Positions 45,214-56,387 of a stretch of DNA of 64,000 nucleotides are shown here, in pieces. The stretch comes from Echiichthys vipera (lineage: Eukaryota; Chordata; Actinopteri; Perciformes; Trachinidae). Within the stretch, counting starts at the first letter, position 1. Each line of letters starts with the position of its first letter. Location: NCBI GenBank assembly GCA_963691815.1, contig OY829653.1, forward strand, positions 4,294,444 to 4,358,443, written 5' to 3'. The notes under the pieces are model-generated. The model did no database searches. It was given only the letters and a program-made list of their open reading frames with translations, and had not been told where the DNA came from. The position numbers and the translations under genes are program-made.

Positions 45214-47723
45214 TGGCCATCAGTGTTGCATCTGCGAGCTGCTCCTGTTCTTGCGTGGGCAGTAGGATCACAGCATCGCTGCACGCTCTGTCACAAAATT
45301 CTCCCCTTAAACGCCTCCACTGCTTATCTTCCTCTGGGGATTACAAAGCATCGCAAACAAATGCGGAGCGGCGTAACCGACAACAGTCACATTATTGTAG
45401 CACGAGTGGCGATAAGGCGCCGTGTGCACCGCGGGGTACTCTGTGTGGCCTTTCTGCAGCTATCTGAAGGAAGTGGAACACACACAGAGAAATGAGAGTC
45501 TTTGCTGTGTGAAATCTCTGTGATCTGACTTTTACGGCTCCTCTCCGAACAAACTCACAGAGAGCTTCTTTACCACAATATCACTGGAGCTCCTCATCTT
45601 TCTGCCCGAGGAACAGTTCAAACTGGGGTTTTTTCGGGCAGCTGCTCCTCTCTTCATTTCATTTCTTCACTCTCGTCTCTCCCTCTTAATTCCAACACCA
45701 TCACCCCCTCCTCATTTTCTCCCGTATCACAAGAGGCCGCCGACCCCCTTTCGCCTCCTCGCTGCCCAGAAGGAGGATGCCCTTACTAAAGGTTAAACAT
45801 TACGGCGCTTCTTCTGTCATCCAGCAGAAATCAAACCTACACTCTGATCTTTAGCAGCAGGGAATGTATTCACTGAGGATTTTACATGAGGTTAAAGCTA
45901 GCACGCCAACGTGTGCTCAGTCGGTGATTAGCATACTTCACAGTGGAGGGCCCTTTGTTCTCTCCGGGAGGCTGAGGTTTCCAGCCAAATCTAGACCTCT
46001 TCTCTTTGTCTCGAGTACTTTCAAGTCACATAAAATGTCTTTACGAGATGGTTCCTACGTCCAAGAGCGCCCAATAAAAAGGTAAACTAGAGCAGGGGAT
46101 GCATGTGGCCTTTGGCTTTTCATAGGATCTTCGACAGCTCTTGAAAAGTGAACTGCTTTTCAGAAATCTCTTTGGCTCCTGAGTAACCTCGTGTGGCCGC
46201 TGCTGTTGCTGCGGATAGAGGCAAATAACAGTCAGCTGCTCCAGAGGTGGAGCTGGGCCTCTTCCAGCTGAGAATGTGAGCAATTGCACGAATGCGAAGC
46301 AGGAGAAGAAAGACAGAAGAAAAAAGAAACACACAACAGCGTGCATGCTCAGTGAAAGTCCTGGCTGGATGAATTAAGGTTGATATAACCTCGCAGCTTC
46401 ATGAAGGTAACCTCCTTCTGTGCTGCAGCTTCCTACCAATTATATCAGATTATCTGCCCTCGAATTCTGCGCTCTGTGAAAAAACCACTGTCCCAAATGT
46501 CACAGTTCTGCCTCGGAGCAGTTACCACGGTATCCTAGTTAACTCAATGCAAACCTTTAGACCTGATTTTCTTTCCTTTTTTATCTTTGTATTTTGTGTG
46601 TTTGTTTTTGAACCAATGAACCTCTCATGAAGAAGGGCAGAACGAGTGCACACAGCACAAGGAAAAGCTCATTTTATTTGTCAAAGCCTTAAAGCCGAGG
46701 GGGAAAGCAGCAAGTCCACTGCTCTCCTTTAGTGGGCAAAGTGGCAAAAACACAGCTGGAGTGTGGTGAGAACAGCAGCAGTCAGGGTTTCAGTCGCACC
46801 CCTCAGCACTTCAAATATCAAAAGACTTTATTGGAACGGCGCACGACTGTGAGAGACATGTCCCCTTCTTTGATTGGAATTGATTTTCGCCCTCCGTGCT
46901 TTATTATTTCCACACACACAAGTAGATCTGCTGATATGTAGTGTGTTTTCCTGTGATGACGCTGGTTCTGCACGTCAGAGCAAAAGGGCACAGACAGACG
47001 TGAGCCGGCTGGAGCTGGTTGTTGGCTGATTAATCTCAGGACAAGCTGATCAAAGATGTGTTTGTATAAATGAACTTAAACTGGAATATTTTAAAGAAAA
47101 TGTCAAAAATAATGAGCATTTGATTGACTTCTTTGTGTTCTCGTGTGTTCACGCTGTAGACCCTATACGTGTGTATGCCTGTGTGCACATTTTGCATTTA
47201 AAATATGCTTCTGCTGTCACCTGCAGGACAAACTCAGCACTGCACGCCGTCTTCCCTGTGTCCTGGTTTGTTTTCCTCCGCCATAAAAAAGTCTACATCA
47301 TTAAATATAGATGTGGCTGAAATGGAGCGAACAGCTTCTCCTCTGTCGTGAATTTTGTTTGCATGGATCCCCTGCAAACAACATCCGGTGGGGTTGTTAA
47401 TGACAACTCAGCAGAAAGCTAAGCAAAGTGTGACAGGCTTCCAGGAAACAAATTAGGAGCAGATCACAGAAGGCACACTTTGTAGTTAAGATACGAAAAT
47501 ACAAGAAAAAAGAAGGAACTGTAAACAAATGAATAATAAACAAAGATCCAGATCCAGAATCGATCGATATGATGGGAAAAGAAGAAACTAGAGTCCAGAT
47601 GAAATGTGGAAAGAGTTATCTGCTTGTTTTCCTGAGCAGCTCCGACGTTTAAACATTCGTAACTGACTGGATTTGAAGCTGCTCCTGCTGCAGATGGTGA
47701 TGAATGCACAACATTGTTAAGTT
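45214..47723. other. Unassigned noncoding DNA
   Basis: Mixed composition with CT-rich tracts (about 45630-45720). No exon or element recognised. Confidence 0.45.
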
Positions 47724-48052
47724 CAGCATCCGTGAGGAACTCGGAGTAGAGCCGCTGCTCCTTAGCGTTGAAAGGAGCCAGTTGAGGTGGTTCAGGATCA
47801 TCTGGTAAGGATGAACCCTGGGCGCCTGCCTAGGGAGGTGTTCCAGGCACGTCCAGCTGGGAGGAGGCCTCGGGGAAGACCCAGGACCAGGTGGAGAGAT
47901 TAGATCTCCACACTGGCCTGGGAACGCCTCAGGATCCCCCAGTTAGAGCTGGTTAATGTGGCCCGGGAAAGGGAAGTTTGGGGTCCCCTGCTAAAGCTGC
48001 TGCCCCCAACGACCCGACCCCGGATAAGAGGCTGAAGATGAGATGAGATGAG
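47724..48052 (+). pseudogene. LINE 3' fragment, C-terminal ORF remnant (copy 3)
   Basis: Same family and orientation as 26809-27199, including the frame with QARPAGRRPRGRPRTRWRD followed by TAG. It ends in GAAGATGAGATGAGATGAG, a short tandem tail. 5'-truncated and non-functional. Confidence 0.65.
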
Positions 48053-48774
48053 AGCTTTAATAAAGTCTGCTCTCATTGCACTCGATTGTATCAGAAAGTT
48101 TAATTCCAAACTTTTGTTTTATCCGCCGTTCAAAACAAGTTTCGGCTCCGCTTCGGTTTAAAGCAGGTTATGAATATAACGGTTTATCGTCTTCTTCAGA
48201 ACTTCGCCTCCAATTAAATCCTGTTCTGACGAAAAAATAATTATTTCCTTTTGAAATGCTGATCATTTTCAGATTGCAGGAATGAAACCTTTCACTCTTT
48301 CAAACGCATTTATTCAGCCGTCCGCTGTCTCATCACACAGATAAGCCGAATAATTAACATGTAAAGCAACACGGAGACCTGTTTTTCAGTGGTTCTCTCA
48401 TTCACAGCCTTCTCCCAGCGACTGATACCAATTATGTTTGAGTTCAAAAGGGGATTATGATCACGCTGTCGGACTTCAAAGGCTGACGTCAGTCTCTCCT
48501 CAAGGTATTAATGTCAGACCCCACCAGCTTTCGGAGATGAGAAAACAAACATATTCTACATTTTCTCCTGCCTTACGTCCTTCTTAGTCACAGAAATACG
48601 GTCATACTGTCGCTCAAACAGCTTCTGCTTACCTTCCAAGGCCTGAACAAGCCACGCAAACACAAATCTGCAATAGCATGTCATGATTGATTATCTATAG
48701 AGACCCAAACTGTTTTTGTACCAGGTTTGTACCAAAACATGTTTATTTCTGCTGTAAAGTTGGGCATTTAACAT
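48053..48774. other. Unassigned noncoding DNA
   Basis: Nothing recognised. Confidence 0.5.
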
Positions 48775-48880
48775 GAGGGATTGACTCGCTTTGGGAACCA
48801 GCCTCAAGTGGTGTTCGAGGAACTGCTGTTCTTGGCACTTCCATGTTGGCTTTGATTCTTCAGCTCCGGAGGTTTTGCCG
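48775..48880 (-). repeat. Dispersed repeat, unclassified (second copy)
   Basis: Reverse-complement relative of 12950-13100, recognised by GGCACTTCCATGTTGGCTT and GAACCAGCCTCAAGTGG. Confidence 0.6.
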
Positions 48881-49274
48881 CTTGGTTACAACCCAGAATC
48901 CAGGTACGCCCGGTGTACAAGGTCAATCGCAGCATAGTTAGGGCATGACTTGACACTGAGCTGGTACGTTACACTTTCCTATAATGTCAGCAAAATCATC
49001 TTTCTTCTAAAGGAAGGCTTTAAGTGCAGTTGATTGTTCCGGATCGTTCAATACTGACGTGATAGCGGCTGCAGTTTAAGAAAATGCCTCAACGGCCCTC
49101 CTCTTTATGGTCATCAAACTGTGTACAAAACTGTTGTGATTGGTCTTTAAATCTGTCAGAAGCAGAGGGGGACCAGACGCATGCATCTGCCAAAGCTCGC
49201 CAATTGGTCAGATTTCACATGCAAGCTCACTTACACACTGAATTCAAAAACACTGAACACTGAATGAACAAGCT

Positions 49275-49770
49275 GTCATTGCTGCTGGTGCAGGAGTCCC
49301 ACCCCCTGCAGGTCACTCTCACAGCACTGGGCAGCTCCTTCAGCAACACACTGATGCACCCTAAGTGTGTGAAGGAGAGGTACCGCAGCTCCTTCCTTCC
49401 TGCTGCTGTCAGACTTTACAATCAGCACTGCTCCCAATAGACTATTGACCTCATCCTGTACCTTGCACTGCGCAATGCGTCTGTACTAAGGTCACTTCTG
49501 TTTTTGCACTATTTGGTAATATGTACTCATATTTACTCATATTTATTTACTCACTACTTTATTATTACAAAACAAACAAAAGAACAACTGCTCTCTATCA
49601 TGTGAACATGTACATATGTCGATTTCTATTTCTTCCCTTTTTAAATTTAACTTTATTGCTTATTTTTGCTATTTTTTTACCTTATTTTGTAATATTCTGT
49701 TGCTGCTGTGACAAACGAATTTCCCCGTCTGCGAGACATTAAAGCTTTTCTGATTCTGATTCTGACAAAA
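49275..49770 (+). pseudogene. LINE 3' end with ORF C-terminal remnant
   Basis: The plus-strand frame at about 49290-49440 reads LTALGSSFSN, then ERYRSSFLPAAVRLYNQHCS and a TAG stop. This resembles the C terminus of an L2/Rex1-like non-LTR retrotransposon ORF. A long AT-rich 3' untranslated region follows, with the end GAATTTCCCCGTCTGCGAG, ATTAAAGC and the tail CTGATTCTGATTCTGA. Only the 3' end is present. Confidence 0.65.
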
Positions 49771-51500
49771 GGAGAACGGAGGAATCGGCTGAAGGCCATG
49801 TGTGTATACGCCAACACCAACTACGGTTCTTACAGATATCTGGCAGAGTGATGCAATATCATTTAAATATGCATATGTGTGAAACAGTGAGCAGAAAGCA
49901 TGTTTATCTGATCAGGCACATTAGACGTTAGGGTACGTCACCTACATCCATCCCACATCCATCAAGTGGTCCGTTGAGTGGAGCTGAGCGTCCCCTAGCG
50001 TCCTTTGAAGCCTCGGGTGCAAATGCCCCGTAACATGAACATAAACATTATCTCAACAGTAAATTCCTCGTCCTATCTGCACAGCACTCCCCAGGGAAAA
50101 GTAGCCCCCCCACCCTACCCCACCCCGCCCTCCTGCCACATCTATCTGCCATTATGTCCTGTATATATATATATACACAGCCGTATGTTGCTTGGGACAG
50201 CACAGCCATCGGCAGCACGCAGGGAATGCAAAGAAACCGTTAATCTCCTCCTGCCGAGCAGAAAAACAACCCACACTGCAAACATTTCTTAAATACCTTC
50301 CCCTGCTTATTTTTAGACCACGTTGTTAAGCCTGTGTGTGTGTGGGCGATGCAAATGATAAGACCTCGGTGTATTTGCTTTAAAAAAAAGGAAGTGAAAA
50401 CAAAACAGTTTACTATTTTACAGTTGGGAGCGCAGAGAGACGGAGAGGCCGTCTGGAGTCAGCGTGTGCGTATTAACACCGGCCCTGTGTTTGCGTGAAA
50501 TATGAATAAATAACTGGAAATAGCAGCAGCTCTTCGTCTCTCTCGCTCCCAATTACAGTCACAGTTGCAGGGTTTATTATTGGCCTGTGAACGCATCTGT
50601 GCTGCCAAAGTGTAAAGCAGGAAAATCATAACTACACGAAGGATAAAGAGAAACACATGTTAGTAACTTAGGATTATGCTTAAAGAAAGCACACGCAATA
50701 TGGCACAGCGTAGAGACATGAGCTCTCTTTCTGATTCATGAAGTCGAAATCAGGATCCTTCTGGAAACTGACCAACACACACACACGATGAGCAATCAGA
50801 TGTGATTGTGTGGGTAATTGAGGAGGAGTTTCGCGGGGCTCCGTGGCACAACACGGTTGATTGTGTTTGAATAGCCGCTGATTGATCGTAGCCTCGCTGC
50901 AGCCAAGCTGTGCACGCCGTGTGTCCCGTCAGGAAAAAAACAACACCTAGAGATTGGTTTCCCAGAAATACAAAGTTCTACATTCGACACAGCGCTCTTT
51001 AGTCCCTAAGTCGAGCCCGACCGCAGGGCCTGAAGGCACTTGAAGAGTCACTGTTGGAAGCACTTTCCGAGGGTGGTGTTTGTAATGGAAAAAGAACACG
51101 CTGGGTAAAAGCAAAGCATCACACTGTGTCAGAAATAACACCGCCTCCGTTTCTACCTTCACCATTTCAGTTTGGTTTTCGCTAAACACGTAGAGGAAAT
51201 TCAGAGGTGTGTATCTGTCCCTGACACAAACGAGTTTCAAGTATTCTCGAGAAATGTGTCGTTTTTTCTTGATTCAGCTTCTTTATTTAAAATACAAATT
51301 TCCAGAAACTTTGTGAAACGTGAGGAACCGTTGCGTAACATTTAATAATCTCACTTCAATGGCCGCTCGTTCTCCAGAGACAATATTAAAGACTGAGGAA
51401 GAGTAGAAGTAGTTTTGGGCTTTGATTGTTGTTTCACGTTATGGAAATGACCCTACAGAGAAATAAAACGCTCTTTACCTTTCGCTGAATCCAGGTTTTT
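49771..51500. other. Unassigned noncoding DNA
   Basis: Contains a short (TA)n at 50161-50176 and a C-rich run near 50100-50135. No exon or element recognised. Confidence 0.45.
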
Positions 51501-51504
51501 TTGT

Positions 51505-51731
51505 TTTTTATTGTGTCTCAGTCTCACTCACAGAGAAGTCTCCTTCTGAACGCCTCTGTGGCCTCTTTCACTTTGTCCAAATCAGCTAAATCTTCAGCCG
51601 TGACATTGAAAATCTTTAGTTTTCTCTCTCTGCGCTCCGACACAACAAGCAACGGGCAATCTAGAACTAGATACTTGTTGAGTGAGACTTTGTTAGACGA
51701 GACACAAGAACATACGGGCGGGATCAAACGA
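51505..51731 (-). pseudogene. Possible retrocopy or terminal exon, product unknown
   Basis: On the minus strand an open frame runs from about 51730 to 51524 and includes LVLDCPLLVVSERRERKLKI and DLADLDKVKEATEAFRRRLL, a charged non-repetitive peptide that looks protein-like. A TGA stop is followed within about 20 nt by CAATAAAAAACAAAAAAACC, a poly(A) signal and A-rich stretch as at the end of a processed retrocopy. A second, frameshifted copy lies at 52255-52441. I do not recognise the protein. An upstream part is missing, because the 51741-51992 insertion and unrelated sequence come next. Confidence 0.4.
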
Positions 51732-51740
51732 CATCTCATT

Positions 51741-51992
51741 CTCCTCAAAGCAATTTCAGTCAAAAGCAACTGGTCCTGGTCCTGGTCCAGTCCCAGCCTG
51801 GTCCTGGTCCAGTCCCAGCCTGGTCCTGGTCCTGGTCCAGTCCCAGCCTGGTCAGATGCGTACATGAACTGATGAAGCCTCTTGGATGAGAGGTGAAACG
51901 TCTTCCTAGACAAATAACCAAGTCCAGTTGCTTTTGACTGAAATTGTTTTGCGGATAACGACGACCTGGACACATGAGAACATCCACAGGCT
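51741..51992 (+). mobile_element. Retroposon-like repeat with GGTCCT minisatellite
   Basis: Same family as 24767-25429. It is flanked by the perfect 11-bp direct repeat GACATCTCATT (51730-51740 and 51993-52003). It begins with CTCCTCAAAGCAATTTCAG, has four TCCTGG/CCAGCC blocks, and ends ACATGAGAACATCCACAGG. The two ends are short inverted repeats (GTCAAAAGCAACT and its complement). No coding sequence. Confidence 0.75.
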
Positions 51993-52012
51993 GACATCTC
52001 ATTGTGAAAGCT

Positions 52013-52253
52013 GGGGGCGGCAGTAGCTCAGCCCATAGTCCCTGTGTGGCCCATGAATGTGAGTGAGTGTGGACTGGTGGCTGGAGAGGTGCCAGTTCAT
52101 CTCCTGGGCACTCCCGAGGTGCTGTTGAGCAAAGCACCGAACCCCCATCGCTCTGACATCTCTCCATTAGTTGCATGTATACAGGACCTGTTTGTGCATG
52201 TGTGTGTATTTTTGGCCTGTGTGTGTGTGTATTAATAAAGTAATAATTCAAAT
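52013..52253 (+). mobile_element. tRNA-derived SINE (type A)
   Basis: Head GGCAGTAGCTCAGCCCATAG (A-box-like), body GGAGAGGTGCCAGTTCATC and AAAGCACCGAACCCCC, then a GTGTGT-rich tail ending ATTAATAAAGTAATAATTC. The B box is poorly preserved. It lies between the retroposon at 51741 and the second copy of the duplicated ORF segment. Confidence 0.75.
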
Positions 52254-52254
52254 T

Positions 52255-52441
52255 CTCCTGTGGCCTCTTTCACTTTGTCCGAATCAGCTAAATATTCAGC
52301 CGTGACATTGAAAATCTTTAGCTTTCGCTCTCTGCGCTCAGACACAACAAGCAACGGACGATCTAGACGATACTAGATACTTGTTGAGTGAGTGAGACTT
52401 TTTTAGATGAGACACAATAACATACGGGCGGGGTCAAACGA
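52255..52441 (-). pseudogene. Second copy of the 51.5-kb ORF segment, frameshifted
   Basis: Closely matches 51553-51731 in the same orientation over about 180 bp. A 4-bp insertion (GTGAGTGAG in place of GTGAG) and other indels break the frame, though the ERRERKLKIFNVTAE segment survives. The C-terminal part is missing: the match stops at the SINE tail. Offset between the copies is about 702 bp. Confidence 0.5.
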
Positions 52442-52920
52442 AAGGGAAAGAATGCTGTCAGACACTTTTAATCAACAAGAATTACTTATAGTGGACGGAC
52501 ATTGACGGTTTTCCCCGAATGATCACATTGCAGCAGCTGCCGACTGCAACGATCACTCTGGACTGGACCAAATTGTCCCCATTACTCGATTAGACGCAAA
52601 AACATGGGAAAAGACCACAGTCAGCAAAAAAAGATCTCTCGTGGCGGTAGTAATTACCTTGGGAGCAAACAAGGAAGCAAGGTGACTCAGTCAAAGAGCC
52701 CCAAAGTCCCGTAAAGGGAGGAAGGTCGGGCTGGTGGATACAAACACGGGACTTTCACACAGCCTTAAAACTGCAACCGATGCATAACAGAGCTGTCATG
52801 TACGGTCACATGTGTGAAACTGCGGTCACATATGTTGTTTTGGGAGTCATTATCAATCAACCTAGTCTATCGTTACGGTATGAGGACGTGTTTGACAATA
52901 GGGTCCAGGCTGACAAATAA

Positions 52921-52983
52921 GGGCGCACTCACACTGTCCTTCCGCACCGCGCCCTGGGCTTTAGGGTACTTGTCCCCCCTCCC
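52921..52983 (+). mobile_element. PIF/Harbinger-like fragment (copy F)
   Basis: GGGCGCACTCACACTGTCC preceded by TAA, then GGGCTTTAGGGTACTTGTCC as in copies C and E. No right terminus could be found; it ends in a CT-rich run. Confidence 0.55.
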
Positions 52984-53516
52984 TCTCTCTCTCTCTAAGT
53001 GTCCCTTTAATGCAGAAAACCAATGACAATTGAGTATTTTAGAAATATCAGTAGGCTTTGCCCCCAATGAGACAGTGGTGAAGGCGTTTTTTTGATGGAA
53101 AAACAGAAGACCTCTCTCTGAAGTTTTACGCATGAATGCGTGCCGGAGCAGGATTCCTCCGAGCTGACTGGACAGCACTTTGAGCTGAGTCACATTTTGG
53201 GCCCTGCTCTGGAGAAAACAGGCATCAGAGACGTGGAGTGTGTCAAGGAAGCAGTGAAATGACAGCTGGAAACAGTAAAGAGCCGTTTTAACGGCTGACA
53301 GCGACGATATAATGGTTAAATCAGATGGGTCAGAGTAGTGGGAACACCAAAAGTCCATCCTGAGATGACATTACAGGAAATACGCATAACTATGTTAAGA
53401 GCACGCATATGAAAAGTATTTTTCTGGATGAACTCTCACTGAGCTCTTCAACTTTAACTTGTTTGAAGTAAAATCCATTTTGACATTAATTGCAGTGATG
53501 TGACACTACAGATGTT

Positions 53517-53660
53517 TTCACTGGACTCAGACACGGAGGACAGGGTCGCTGGTTTGAGTCCAACACTCAGCTGCTCCGCTAGAGATACTGACTGGCCACT
53601 GGTGCCGGGGAACTCCCGGTCGAGGTTGTGTGTTAGCCCGTGAATAAAAAAAAAAGAGGT
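53517..53660 (+). repeat. SINE-like fragment
   Basis: GCTGGTTTGAGTCC is a B-box-like motif, followed by CAGCTGCTCC and GGCCACTGGTGCC and a GTGAATAAAAAAAAAAG end. It may be a diverged type A SINE; evidence is thin. Confidence 0.35.
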
Positions 53661-54572
53661 CGCTGATGCAAAAACAGCATGCATGCTCTGTACCCCTGCT
53701 CCCTTGATGCATAAAGGTGAAGAATAACAGGAAAAAGCGTCATTTATTCTGCAAACACAGCTGCAGGGAAGAGAAGAGAAGTTCAAACCCACGTGTCTCG
53801 GTTGCCATGATGGCAACAGAAACCCCCTTAATTCCAATAAAGGAAGTATTTTCTCATGTTTGCACTGCAGCAAAGTCTTCAGCTCTGACTCAGAGCGGAC
53901 TGGCGCGCGTCCAGCTCCACTCCAAAAGGGAGTCTCACATGATTGACCCTGAAATAGAACAAGACAGCCATAAAGAGCCCCGCTGCAGCCTTGGATGAGT
54001 TCTGTCGTGGAAAAAAAACTCGTGTCTCCAGTTCTGTTGAGCTGAATGTTTTAATCTGAAGGGACGAATCAACATTTCTGTCCATTGGGGACACAGAAAT
54101 GGTCGAATAGGGGATAAAAAAAAGTGAAACAGGGAAACTTGCTGGTATGGAAGTCCCCCCCAGCCAAAAATATCACTCTCATGCCAGTATATATATGATT
54201 TTAAGGTCTCAATGCTATCAAAGAAAAGCTATAAAAGTCCCTTAAGCCTCTCTGTGACATTTCAGGAGGGCGATTACACCTGGTAAAACAATTTAAAGCT
54301 TCGAAGGATCATTGAACATCAAATGATTCTGGGCCAGGAGTTCTTTTTTCCATGCTTAAAGGGACTTTGAGAGAAGCTTTCAAAGACTCCGTCCTCCCCC
54401 GCGCTTCACTGCAGAGCTCGTCCCACTTTGAATAGAGAGATGATGCGTTCGAGTGATCTTGGCTTGCTGCGGTTTGTCTCGCCACAGAGCGGCAGTCCTG
54501 TCCAAATCAATGTCTCCAGGACTCGAGTGCAGCCATCCCTGAGCTGGAGAGGGAAGAGTAGACCCCCAGGAA

Positions 54573-54584
54573 TACATACACACA

Positions 54585-54625
<41 letters not shown>

Positions 54626-54632
54626 ACACAAA

Positions 54633-54688
<56 letters not shown>

Positions 54689-54698
54689 TACACACAAA

Positions 54699-54745
<47 letters not shown>

Positions 54746-54760
54746 ACACACACATACACA
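54573..54760. repeat. (CA)n microsatellite with AAAC and AT variants
   Basis: About 190 bp of CA with a repeated CATACACACAAACAAACAC block (near 54618 and 54687), showing internal duplication. Open frames across it are artefacts. Confidence 0.95.
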
Positions 54761-54925
54761 ATCTCACCCCCCGCCACGCCTTCTTCACTCCACCGCTTTG
54801 ACATCATGATGACAGCAGCATCAACACCAACACAGAGGAGAGGAAAGTACAGAGAACATGAGAAAGGAAGGTCTGGTGATTAGCACAGGTCTCACAGCCC
54901 CCCCTTGTGTTCGAAGGCAGGAAGT

Positions 54926-54926
<1 letters not shown>

Positions 54927-55005
<79 letters not shown>
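54927..55005. repeat. Pure (AC)n microsatellite
   Basis: Uninterrupted AC run of about 79 bp; long and pure, hence probably length-polymorphic. Confidence 0.97.
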
Positions 55006-55006
<1 letters not shown>

Positions 55007-56048
55007 GAGAAAGGGTGAGCTGTCCCAATAGAGTCAGAAAAACTTATTGGTTTACTTACAAGCCAGTAAATCAGACTCCTACACACATTTGCTGACATGA
55101 ACACAGACGCATGCTCATAAAACTGGAGCAGATGCTTATTATTGAGTAGGTTATTATACAATTTGGGTTTTGTGGGGGGATCTTTCATCATTCACGCCAG
55201 TAAAACAGTAAATTGAGTGTGTGTAAAGTAATAATCATGCCTTTTTGTCACTCTGAGACACAATTACACCCTTTTGTATACTTATATATTTCTACGGATG
55301 ATGATGTCAGTCAGTCCACTCTTAAAACAAATATATTAAACAAATAATTGATAAGTCGACATTGAGTGCAGGCGGTCGGCTAAATCCTACACACGCTGAT
55401 GATCCCTTGACTTTACCTGTGGCACAACAATGATGTTTACAGTTGGCCATGACATTTGATTCAGACGTCTGTGTTTGACTGTAATCCGTTTGCTAATTCT
55501 TGCTAAATCTTTAATTTCTTCATCAAATAGAAAGTTTTCCCTACTTTGTGTTAGTTACCAAATACCTGCAAAACAATGACATCCTCGTGTTAGCATGCTA
55601 CCAGACACTAGATCAAAATGGTGACGAGGTGATTACTACCTGCTACACATCACCTTGTAAAAATAGTACTTCACCAACTTAGCATTGCTCTCAGAACTGG
55701 ACTTTTTTTTTGTTTTGTTTTGTCCGAACCAAACATATTATATTTTTTTATTTCACACATTTACCCACAATGCAACTGGACAACTCAGTTGGAGATTCAG
55801 TTTTATGCTAGTAGCGGCTAATGTAGCCTCTAGCTGCTAGTCTCAAGCACAGGAGCTAGCGAAAACCCATATCTCCTACTCCAATTTTGCTCTGTACCGT
55901 TCACACCATGTCTGCGGACAGCTGTTTTTCTTTTTTAAGAGCGAGCAGTGAACCATTTGAGTGGAACGGGGTGAAATCTGAGCTGAGCACGGTGGGATAT
56001 TAGGCAAAGCGGCGACGAGCGACTTTGAATGTAGGAGCGTAAACTCTT
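55006..56048. other. Unassigned noncoding DNA
   Basis: AT-rich; nothing recognised. Confidence 0.5.
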
Positions 56049-56051
56049 TGA

Positions 56052-56384
56052 GGGCGCACTCACACTGTCCATCCGTACCGTGCCCAAACAGGTTTTTCGG
56101 GTAAAGTCTAGTTCGTTTGACCAGTGTGAGTGAAACCGTACCATGTCAAGCTGCGGCAATCGTGCCGGCCACAGCCCGTTTGGGAGAGGTGGGCTTTTGT
56201 AAAGCACGTTTGCACATGTACGAGCACGAGCACAAGGCCTATGGCGGTCATGACGTCATTTTATGTGCATCTGTTCAGACATAGAAAAAAGAAGGACGGA
56301 CCATGCACAAAAACTGGGGCAGGGGGGGGGGGGGGGGTACCCTAAAGCACGGGGCACGGTACGACGGACAGTGTGAGTGCGCCC
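56052..56384 (+). mobile_element. PIF/Harbinger-like MITE (copy G, internal deletion)
   Basis: Termini GGGCGCACTCACACTG and CAGTGTGAGTGCGCCC, flanked by TGA (56049-56051) and TAA (56385-56387). The left half matches copy H up to the region just before the Myb-like ATG, then jumps through a G run (56322-56337) to the right terminus. The Myb-like ORF is therefore deleted. Confidence 0.78.
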
Positions 56385-56387
56385 TAA

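Larger units (their letters stand above)
52442..54572. other. Mostly unassigned DNA
   Basis: Apart from the Harbinger fragment at 52921 and the SINE-like fragment at 53517, no exon or element is recognised. Confidence 0.45.

Noticed and set aside
44317..45495. Long His/Thr and Cys/Val open frames of 150-318 codons on both strands
   Set aside because: They are translations of a GT/CA array in every frame; no domain or non-repetitive core.
54380..55191. Cys/Val and His/Thr open frames near the CA arrays
   Set aside because: Microsatellite artefacts.
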